DNA from: Rhodoferax sp. | GTDB lineage: Bacteria > Pseudomonadota > Gammaproteobacteria > Burkholderiales > Burkholderiaceae_C | Direction of reading: 5' to 3' | DNA: 5,432 nucleotides | NCBI GenBank assembly: GCA_021731215.1 | Contig: JAKFXU010000403.1 | Coordinates: 1-5,432, forward strand | Part shown: piece by piece, positions 1 through 5,432 of the stretch | Position numbering within the stretch: position 1 is the stretch's first letter | Layout: each line of letters opens with the position of its first letter | Program-made: the position numbers and the translations under genes | Notes under the pieces: model-generated | Seen by the model: only the letters and a program-made list of their open reading frames with translations | Told to the model about the DNA's origin: nothing | The model's database searches: none

Positions 1-278
1 CTACCGCCAACCAGGTACTCGCGGAACTATCGGAGAACCTGTCCGCTCTCGACGCCGCACGGCGCACGGAAGCCATCATCACGAGCAGCCTGTTGCCGCA
101 GACCGAACTGACATTCAAGGCGGCGCTGGCCAGCTATGAAAACGGCAAGGTGGATTTCGCCACCTTGCTCGACGCGCAGCGGCTGATCCGCCAGGCAAAG
201 CAAAACCAGATCAAGACGCAGGCCGAAGCACAGACGCGCCTGGCGGCCATCGAACGACTCCTGGGAGAAGAATTATGA
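1..278 (+). CDS. TolC-family outer membrane efflux protein, CusC-like, 3' end only
   Basis: This is the C-terminal part of an outer membrane factor; the 5' end lies outside the window. The frame is open from base 3 (about 91 codons) to the TGA at 276-278. The translation is alpha-helical, with the pattern 'YENGKVDFATLLDAQRL' followed by a polar, Gln/Lys/Ala-rich helix ending in LLGEEL. A Tyr-x-x-Gly-x-x-(D/N)-F-x-x-(L)-L-D-A-x-R stretch is typical of the last coiled-coil repeat of TolC/OEP proteins in metal RND operons. Family knowledge says the protein would form the trimeric channel across the outer membrane and periplasm that docks onto CusBA. A TTG at 93 could be read as a start, but the same frame continues upstream with protein-like sequence, so I treat the gene as truncated by the window edge. 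Its stop overlaps the next start as ATGA, which implies translational coupling. The CusC assignment rests on operon context; sequence alone supports only the TolC/OEP family. Confidence 0.88.
   Translation, partial: TANQVLAELSENLSALDAARRTEAIITSSLLPQTELTFKAALASYENGKVDFATLLDAQRLIRQAKQNQIKTQAEAQTRLAAIERLLGEEL
264..270 (+). promoter_or_regulatory. Ribosome binding site of cusB
   Basis: GGAGAAG lies four bases before the ATG at 275, inside the last codons of the upstream gene. It is a good Shine-Dalgarno match and supports the ATG at 275 as the start, with the four-base ATGA overlap allowing termination-reinitiation coupling. Confidence 0.7.
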
Positions 279-1879
279 AACAAGGCGCGAACATCACCAT
301 CGGCCTGGTCCTCGTCGCCGTACTGGCGGCGGGCGGCGGGTATTGGGCGGGCAAGCGCGGCACGGGTGCCAGCCATGATGCGGGGGCCAATGCCGGCGAG
401 GCCGGCAACAGCGCGAAGCAGGAACGAAAGATCCTCTATTACCGCAATCCGATGGGCCTGCCCGACACGTCACCGGTACCGAAGAAGGACCCGATGGGCA
501 TGGCTTACACACCGGTCTACGAGGGCGAAGCGGATGCCGAACCGGCATCCGCCAACCAGATCAGCATCAGCACCGACAAAGTCCAGAAGCTCGGCGTCAG
601 GACGGAAGCGGCCAGCATGAAGGCGATCGACAAGATCGTGCGCGCCGCCGGACGCATCGAGCCGGATGAGCGGCGCGTCTACCTCATCGCGCCCAAGTTC
701 GAAGGCTATGTGGAACGCCTGCACGTCAGCGCGACCGGTCAGGCGGTTGGCAAAGGGCAGCCGCTGTTCGAGTTCTACAGCCCCGAACTGGTGTCCGCGC
801 AGCGCGAATACGCGATCGCGGCGCAGGGCGTGGAGTCGCTCAAGGACGCGCAAAACGGAGCGCAGGACGGCATGAAACAGCTTGCCCAATCGGCCTTGCT
901 GCGCTTGAAGAACTGGGATATTTCGGAAGAACAAATTGCGGCGCTGGCAAAATCCGGCGACGCCAGGCGCACCCTGACTTTGCGCTCACCGGTTGCCGGG
1001 ATCGTGACCGAAAAGAAAGCGCTGCAGGGTATGCGCTTCATGCCCGGGGAAATGTTGTACCAGGTCGCCGATCTTTCTTCGGTCTGGGTGTTGGCCGATG
1101 TATTCGAGCAGGACATCGGACTGGTCAAACCGGGTGCCAAGGCCAAGGTGACAATCAACGCCTATCCGGACCGGCAGTTTGCAGGTGCCGTCACTTACGT
1201 TTATCCGACCCTCAAGGCCGAAACGCGCACGATTCAGGTGCGGGTCGAGCTGGCCAACCCCGGCCAGTTGCTCAAGCCCGGCATGTTCGCCCAGGTGGAA
1301 CTGGCCGTTCCGGTCAGGAAAAACACCGTGACCGTGCCGCTGTCGGCCGTCATCGACAGCGGCACCCGGCGCATCGTGCTGGTGCAGGTGAAGGAGGGAC
1401 GATTCGAGCCGCGCGAAGTCAAACTCGGCGCCCGCAGCGATGACTATGTCGAGGTGCTGGCGGGCGTCCAGGATGGCGAGCGGGTGGTGGTCGCCGCCAA
1501 CTTCCTGATCGACGCCGAAAGCAACCTGAAGGCGGCGGTCGGCAGTTTCGGCCAGCCCGGCGCAGGCGCTGACGCAGGCCCGCAAACCGGTGCTGGCGCC
1601 GGCCACAAGGCCGATGGCACGGTCGATGCAGTCGATGCCAAGGCCGCTACCATCAGCATCGCTCACGGCCCGGTCGCCAGCCTCAAATGGCCGGCCATGA
1701 CGATGGAGTTCAAGCTCGCCAACGACACGCTGCTGAAAGACTTGAAGCCGGGTGCGGCGGTCGCGTTCGAGTTTGTCGAGCGCCAGCCGGGCGAATGGGT
1801 GATTACCGGCATCCAAGCAGGCGCAGCCGGCAAGGCCGGCGCCAAGGCGGCCCCAGCCAATCCGCATGCCGGACACTGA
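275..1879 (+). CDS. cusB: Cu(I)/Ag(I) efflux periplasmic adaptor CusB/SilB with fused CusF-like domain
   Basis: This is the membrane-fusion (adaptor) subunit linking the CusA pump to the outer membrane channel, 534 aa. Residues about 6-25 form an N-terminal hydrophobic segment, so the protein is anchored or exported to the periplasm. Residues about 52-84 are a heavy-metal-binding segment of the Met type (YYRNPM60 ... DPM74GM76 ... PVY). Its three Met match the E. coli CusB metal-binding trio (M49/M64/M66 of the precursor). Next come the lipoyl/barrel-sandwich halves (about 130-170 and 233-265, 'LRSPVAGIV'), a short helical hairpin between them (about 170-230), a beta-barrel (about 268-345) and the membrane-proximal domain (about 346-420). 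A Gly/Ala linker (about 424-443) leads to a CusF-like domain (about 444-514) with H464, W472, M475 and M477, the CusF ligand set. The tail ends in HAGH. The length resembles SilB of Cupriavidus metallidurans, which has the same fusion. The ATG start is supported by the Shine-Dalgarno at 264-270. The functional call is firm; copper versus silver cannot be separated. Confidence 0.96.
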   Translation: MKQGANITIGLVLVAVLAAGGGYWAGKRGTGASHDAGANAGEAGNSAKQERKILYYRNPMGLPDTSPVPKKDPMGMAYTPVYEGEADAEPASANQISISTDKVQKLGVRTEAASMKAIDKIVRAAGRIEPDERRVYLIAPKFEGYVERLHVSATGQAVGKGQPLFEFYSPELVSAQREYAIAAQGVESLKDAQNGAQDGMKQLAQSALLRLKNWDISEEQIAALAKSGDARRTLTLRSPVAGIVTEKKALQGMRFMPGEMLYQVADLSSVWVLADVFEQDIGLVKPGAKAKVTINAYPDRQFAGAVTYVYPTLKAETRTIQVRVELANPGQLLKPGMFAQVELAVPVRKNTVTVPLSAVIDSGTRRIVLVQVKEGRFEPREVKLGARSDDYVEVLAGVQDGERVVVAANFLIDAESNLKAAVGSFGQPGAGADAGPQTGAGAGHKADGTVDAVDAKAATISIAHGPVASLKWPAMTMEFKLANDTLLKDLKPGAAVAFEFVERQPGEWVITGIQAGAAGKAGAKAAPANPHAGH

Positions 1880-1880
1880 C

Positions 1881-1885
1881 GGGAA
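1881..1885 (+). promoter_or_regulatory. Probable ribosome binding site of cusA
   Basis: GGGAA sits six bases before the ATG at 1892, in the 12-base gap after the cusB stop. It is a modest match, but it is the only candidate and the spacing is acceptable. The short gap puts cusA in the same transcript as cusB. Confidence 0.5.
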
Positions 1886-1891
1886 TACGCC

Positions 1892-4800
1892 ATGCTCAAC
1901 AAGATCATCGACTGGTCGGGCCGCAATATTTTTCTGGTCCTGCTCGCGACCCTGTTCGTCACCATCGGCGGCATCTATGCCGTCCTGAAAACGCCGATCG
2001 ACGCGCTGCCCGACCTGTCGGACGTGCAAGTGATCGTCTATACGGAATATCCGGGCCAGGCGCCGCAGGTGGTGGAAGACCAGGTCACCTACCCGCTGAC
2101 CACCGCCATGCTGTCGGTGCCGAAATCCAGGGTGGTGCGCGGCTTCTCGTTTTTCGGCGCGTCCTTCGTCTACATCATTTTCGAGGACGGCACCGACATT
2201 TACTGGGCGCGCTCGCGCGTGCTGGAGTACCTGAACTTCGCATCCGGGCGCATGCCCAGCGGCGTGACGCCGCAGATCGGGCCCGATGCCACCGGCGTCG
2301 GCTGGGTCTATCAGTACGTGGTGCTGGCCAAGGACAAGACGCTGGCCGAACTGCGCACGCTGCAGGACTGGTATCTGCGCTATCAATTGACCAAGGCGCA
2401 CGGCGTGGCCGAGGTGGCCTCGATCGGCGGCTTTGTGCAAACCTACCAGGTCACGGTCGATCCGGTCAAGCTGCGCGCCTACGGCATCCCCCTGAGCAAA
2501 GTTTCGCAGGTGATCCGCGAGTCGAACCGCGATGTCGGCGGCCGCGTGATCGAAATGGCTGAAACCGAGTACATGGTGCGCGGCAAGGGCTACCTGCGCG
2601 GCAAGGGCGACATCGAAAACCTGGTCGTGAAAAGCGAAAAGGGCACGCCGGTGCTGGTGCGCGACATCGCCCGGGTGGAACTGGCCCCCGACGAGCGGCG
2701 CGGCCTGACCGAACTCAATGGCGAAGGCGAAGTGGTGTCCGGCATCGCGATGGCGCGCTACGGCGAGAACGCACTCGAAGTCATCCACAACCTGAAGTCG
2801 AAAATCAGCGAAATCAGCGCCGGACTGCCGACCGGCGTCAGCATCCAGGCGGTGTACGACCGATCCGACCTGATCCACCGCGCCATCAAGAGCTTGACGG
2901 TGACGCTGATCGAGGAAAGCCTTATCGTGGCGCTGGTCTGCTTCGTGTTTTTGCTGCATGCGCGCAGCGCGATGGTGGCGATCCTGATGTTGCCGGTGGC
3001 TATTCTGATGGCTTTCATCGCCATGCGCCTGCTCGGCATGAGTTCGAACCTGATGAGCCTGGGCGGCATTGCGATTGCCATCGGCGCGATGATCGATGCG
3101 GCGATTGTCATGATCGAAAACGCGCACAAGCACCTGGAACGCCTGAAGCAAGGCCATTCGAATCAGCAGCGGGTGGATGCGATTCTCGCCGCCTGCAAGG
3201 AAGTGGGTCCGCCGCTGTTTTTCTCGCTGCTGATCATCACCGTCTCGTTCCTGCCGGTGTTCACGCTGGAATCGCAGGAGGGGCGCCTTTTTTCGCCGCT
3301 GGCCTATACCAAGACCTTCGCCATGGCGAGCGCGGCGCTGCTGTCGCTGACGCTGGTGCCGGTGCTGATGATATTGTTCATTCGCGGCAAGATCATGGCG
3401 GAGGCGAAGAACCCGGTCAACCGCTTCCTGATCTGGGTCTACCGGCCGATCATCGAGGGCGTGATGCGCTGGAAAAAGCTCACCATCGTCGCCGCGCTGC
3501 TGGCCCTGCTGGTATCAATCTACCCGGCCTCCAAGCTGGGCAGCGAGTTCATGCCAACGCTCAACGAAGGCACCTTGCTCTACATGCCGGCCAGTCTGCC
3601 GGGCATGACCATGACCAAGGCGGCGGAACTGCTGCAGACCCAGAACAAGATCATCAAGAGCTTCCCGGAAGTGGTGTCGGTCTGGGGCAAGGCCGGCCGC
3701 GCCAACACCGCGACCGACCCGGCCCCGACCGAGATGTTCGAGACCGTCATCAACCTCAAGCCGGAGTCCGAGTGGCGAGCCGGCATGACGATGGACAAGC
3801 TGATTGGCGAAATGGACAAGGCGCTGCAGTTCCCCGGTCTGTCGAATGCCTGGACCATGCCGATCAAGGCGCGCATCGACATGCTGTCGACCGGCATCCG
3901 CACGCCAATCGGCATCAAGGTGTTCGGCAAAGACCTTGAAGAAATGGAGAAACTCGCCAAGAGAATCGAGGCGGTGGTGAAACAGGTGCCGGGCACCACC
4001 TCGGCCTTCGCCGAGCGCATCACCGGCGGCTTTTACCTCAACATCGAGCCCGACCGCGCGCAACTGGCGCGCTACGGCCTGGCGGTGGGCGAACTGCAGG
4101 ACGTGATCGGCACCGCGCTGGGCGGCGAGATGGTCACCACCACCGTGGAGGGACGCGAGCGTTTCGGCGTCACGGTGCGCTATCCGCGCGAATTGCGCAG
4201 CGACCCCGAGCTGATTGCGCGCGAAGTCCTGGTGACCACCATGGACGGCGCCATGATCCCGCTGGGCCAACTGGCCAAAATCGAAGTCGCCAAGGGCACG
4301 CCCGGCATCCGCACCGAGAACGCGCTGCTGTCGGCCTACATCTATGTCGACATCCGCGACCGCGACATCGGCGGCTATGTGGCCGATGCGCGCAAGGCGG
4401 TCAATGAGCAGGTCAAGTTCCCACCCGGCTACTACGCGACCTGGAGCGGCCAGTTCGAGTACATGGAGCGCGCCATCGAGAAGATGAAAATTGTGGTGCC
4501 GGTCACGCTGCTGCTGATCTTCCTGCTGCTGTACCTTAACTTCAAGCGCCTGACCGAGACCCTGATCGTGATGTTGTCGGTGCCGTTTGCGCTGGTGGGC
4601 GGCGTCTGGCTGATGTGGCTTCTGGGCTACAACCTGTCGGTCGCGGTGGCGGTCGGCTTCATCGCGCTGGCCGGCGTCGCCGCGTCAACCGGCGTGGTGA
4701 TGCTGATCTACCTTGATCACGCCTGGGAGGACGTCAAGGCCCGCTGCCGCGCCTCTGGCGCCACGCCGAACGCCGCCGACCTGTACGCGGCGGTGATGGA

Positions 4801-5026
4801 AGGCGCAGTCGAGCGCGTGCGGCCCAAGATGATGACGGTGGTGGCGATCATGGCCGGCCTGTTGCCCATCATGTGGGGCACCGGTACCGGCTCCGAAGTG
4901 ATGAGCCGCATCGCCGCGCCGATGGTAGGCGGCATGATCTCCAGCACGGTGTTGACGCTGGCCGTGATTCCGGCCATTTACGCGCTGGTCAAGCAGTGGC
5001 GCTTGAAGCGGGGGATGGAGCAGTAA
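1892..5026 (+). CDS. cusA: Cu(I)/Ag(I) efflux RND pump CusA/SilA (HME-RND)
   Basis: This is the proton-driven inner-membrane pump of the operon, 1044 aa, full length for the family (E. coli CusA is 1047). It has the RND layout: TM1 (about 12-32), a periplasmic porter domain, TM2-6 (about 335-497), a TM7 region (about 527-546), a second porter domain, and TM8-12 (about 866-1033). The TM4 signature GAMIDAAIVMIENAHKHLE, with D402 (E. coli D405), is the form associated with monovalent Cu/Ag exporters rather than Czc-type Zn/Co/Cd pumps. The periplasmic Met triad is intact: M565, M615 and M664 (E. coli M573/M623/M672), with E617 for E625. The ladder Met equivalents M388, M400, M407, M478, M493, M747 and M1004 are present, as is the relay lysine K979 (K984). 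Two oddities: the relay glutamate E939 is Ser932 (GVAASTGVVML), and Met271 is Glu268 (PDERRG). These equivalences come from remembered E. coli sequence, not a computed alignment. Part of the gene is duplicated downstream at 5226-5432. Confidence 0.97.
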   Translation: MLNKIIDWSGRNIFLVLLATLFVTIGGIYAVLKTPIDALPDLSDVQVIVYTEYPGQAPQVVEDQVTYPLTTAMLSVPKSRVVRGFSFFGASFVYIIFEDGTDIYWARSRVLEYLNFASGRMPSGVTPQIGPDATGVGWVYQYVVLAKDKTLAELRTLQDWYLRYQLTKAHGVAEVASIGGFVQTYQVTVDPVKLRAYGIPLSKVSQVIRESNRDVGGRVIEMAETEYMVRGKGYLRGKGDIENLVVKSEKGTPVLVRDIARVELAPDERRGLTELNGEGEVVSGIAMARYGENALEVIHNLKSKISEISAGLPTGVSIQAVYDRSDLIHRAIKSLTVTLIEESLIVALVCFVFLLHARSAMVAILMLPVAILMAFIAMRLLGMSSNLMSLGGIAIAIGAMIDAAIVMIENAHKHLERLKQGHSNQQRVDAILAACKEVGPPLFFSLLIITVSFLPVFTLESQEGRLFSPLAYTKTFAMASAALLSLTLVPVLMILFIRGKIMAEAKNPVNRFLIWVYRPIIEGVMRWKKLTIVAALLALLVSIYPASKLGSEFMPTLNEGTLLYMPASLPGMTMTKAAELLQTQNKIIKSFPEVVSVWGKAGRANTATDPAPTEMFETVINLKPESEWRAGMTMDKLIGEMDKALQFPGLSNAWTMPIKARIDMLSTGIRTPIGIKVFGKDLEEMEKLAKRIEAVVKQVPGTTSAFAERITGGFYLNIEPDRAQLARYGLAVGELQDVIGTALGGEMVTTTVEGRERFGVTVRYPRELRSDPELIAREVLVTTMDGAMIPLGQLAKIEVAKGTPGIRTENALLSAYIYVDIRDRDIGGYVADARKAVNEQVKFPPGYYATWSGQFEYMERAIEKMKIVVPVTLLLIFLLLYLNFKRLTETLIVMLSVPFALVGGVWLMWLLGYNLSVAVAVGFIALAGVAASTGVVMLIYLDHAWEDVKARCRASGATPNAADLYAAVMEGAVERVRPKMMTVVAIMAGLLPIMWGTGTGSEVMSRIAAPMVGGMISSTVLTLAVIPAIYALVKQWRLKRGMEQ
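4242..4383 (+). repeat. cusA segment repeated downstream, block A (copy at 5226-5367)
   Basis: This part of cusA (codons for about D785-A831, porter domain) recurs 984 bases downstream. The six mismatches all fall in 4264-4313. They change I797 to L, T803 to A, I806 to V and T808 to A, plus one silent change. The 22 bases before and 70 bases after that patch are identical. Confidence 0.92.
4613..4684 (+). repeat. cusA segment repeated downstream, block B (copy at 5361-5432)
   Basis: This part of cusA (codons for about M908-A931, the end of TM9 and most of TM10) recurs exactly 748 bases downstream, with all 72 bases identical. The copy is cut by the window end just before the codons for Ser932-Thr933. 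Confidence 0.92.
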
Positions 5027-5053
5027 ATCGGTGCGTGAGCATTGAACCTAGTT

Positions 5054-5179
5054 GTAGGGTGGGCAAAGCGCAGCGTGCCCACCGACCCCAACACCGGTGG
5101 CGCCCTCAGGATGCGCCACTCGCCCGGATATTGCCGTGTTGGCTGGCACCGTGGGCACGCTGCGCTTTGCCCACCCTAC
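5054..5179. repeat. 126-bp nested palindrome, MITE/REP-like element
   Basis: The arms 5054-5082 and 5151-5179 are perfect 29-bp inverted repeats of each other. Each arm is itself a hairpin: GTGGGCA (5059-5065) pairs with TGCCCAC (5076-5082). Inside the arms, CCAACAC (5088-5094) pairs with GTGTTGG (5136-5142), and GTGGCGC (5097-5103) pairs with GCGCCAC (5113-5119), so the whole block folds as one interrupted stem. It starts 27 bases after the cusA stop. There is no T-run, so it is not a standard intrinsic terminator, though such a stem could protect or end the cusA transcript. The arms translate as VGWAKRSVPT and HAALCPPY on both strands, a peptide I have often seen in small 'hypothetical proteins', which suggests a dispersed repeat. 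No transposase is visible and no target-site duplication is evident. Confidence 0.8.
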
Positions 5180-5225
5180 GCCTATGGGCCGTATGCGGCG
5201 TGGATCGAAGACGAGGTGAAAGGGG
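5180..5225. other. Unassigned 46-base stretch between palindrome and cusA fragment
   Basis: I recognise no gene or site here. It is open in the same frame as the following cusA fragment and would read AYGPYAAWIEDEVKG, which does not match the residues before DGAMIP in the intact CusA (ELIAREVLVTTM). The only ATG-started short frame, at 5184, stops after 11 codons. It may be the remains of whatever the fragment was joined to. Confidence 0.35.
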
Positions 5226-5432
5226 TGGACGGCGCCATGATCCCGCTCGGCCAACTGGCCAAACTCGAAGTCGCCAAGGGCGCGCCCGGCGTTCGCGCCG
5301 AGAACGCGCTGCTGTCGGCCTACATCTATGTCGACATCCGCGACCGCGACATCGGCGGCTATGTGGCTTCTGGGCTACAACCTGTCGGTCGCGGTGGCGG
5401 TCGGCTTCATCGCGCTGGCCGGCGTCGCCGCG
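5226..5432 (+). pseudogene. Broken partial duplicate of cusA (internal fragment with 236-bp deletion)
   Basis: Bases 5226-5367 repeat cusA 4242-4383 with six substitutions in 142 bases (at 4264, 4280, 4298, 4307, 4309 and 4313), encoding DGAMIPLGQLAKLEVAKG and onward. Bases 5361-5432 repeat cusA 4613-4684 with no mismatch over 72 bases. The two blocks meet at ATGTGGC, present in cusA at 4377-4383 and 4613-4619. The copy therefore lacks 236 bp, which is not a multiple of three and puts the second block out of frame. There is no start codon in context and no upstream cusA sequence. It cannot encode a pump; it is a relic, a rearrangement product or an assembly chimera. The copy runs off the window, so its 3' end is unknown. 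Confidence 0.88.

Noticed and set aside
93..278. A complete 61-aa gene starting at the TTG at 93
   Set aside because: The same frame continues upstream to the window edge with TolC-like helical sequence, so this is the end of a larger gene.
1687..2562. A 291-codon open frame on the + strand spanning the cusB/cusA junction
   Set aside because: It is out of frame with both real genes and is Arg/Gly-rich with no domain pattern; it is a shadow.
986..3157. A 723-codon open frame on the minus strand
   Set aside because: It lies antisense to cusB and cusA, both clearly identified in the other strand. Its His/Asp/Arg/Gln-rich composition is typical of the shadow of GC-rich genes.
3515..4270. A 251-codon open frame on the minus strand inside cusA
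   Set aside because: It is antisense to conserved CusA sequence, with His/Asp/Arg-rich shadow composition and no recognisable motif.
5054..5082. Intrinsic terminator for the cus operon
   Set aside because: The hairpin is real but is followed by CGACCCCAAC, with no T-run. The 3' side of the whole palindrome also lacks one.
5192..5224. The residues AWIEDEVKG as a third cusA-derived piece matching HAWEDVKA after TM10
   Set aside because: The resemblance is short, needs gaps and is not supported at the DNA level.
5048..5254. A 68-codon minus-strand frame (ending in HAALCPPYN) as a small gene
   Set aside because: It is made largely of the palindrome, whose arms give the same peptide on either strand, plus the antisense of the cusA fragment. 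No ribosome binding site is convincing.

Overview
The window is a piece of a high-GC genome with strong G/C preference at third codon positions. It carries the distal part of a copper/silver RND efflux operon of the Cus/Sil type, all on the + strand. The gene set, the CusB protein with a fused CusF-like tail and the codon use suggest a betaproteobacterium (Burkholderiales, perhaps Oxalobacteraceae, or a relative). That placement is inference; nothing in the window fixes the taxon.

Layout: positions 1-278 hold the 3' end of a TolC-family outer membrane factor (CusC-like). It overlaps by four bases (ATGA) the start of a 534-aa periplasmic adaptor, CusB (275-1879). After a 12-base gap comes the 1044-aa inner-membrane pump CusA (1892-5026). 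Outer membrane channel, adaptor and pump together would form a tripartite machine that takes Cu(I)/Ag(I) from the periplasm, or the outer leaflet side of the inner membrane, and expels it from the cell. The adaptor carries metal-binding modules at both ends: an N-terminal methionine-type heavy-metal-binding segment and a C-terminal CusF-like domain with the His/Trp/Met/Met set. It may therefore do the work of both CusB and the separate chaperone CusF. No promoter or regulator is visible; they presumably lie upstream of the window.

The pump is full length and keeps the periplasmic methionine triad and most of the methionine ladder. Two positions important in E. coli CusA are changed: the TM10 proton-relay glutamate (E939) is replaced by Ser932, and the Met271 partner of the periplasmic methionine pair by Glu268.

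The last 406 bases (5027-5432) are not ordinary coding sequence. They hold a 126-bp nested palindrome with perfect 29-bp arms (a MITE/REP-like element), a 46-base stretch I cannot identify, and a broken second copy of part of cusA. That copy joins two cusA segments across a 236-bp deletion at a 7-bp microhomology, which breaks the frame. The window ends inside this copy.
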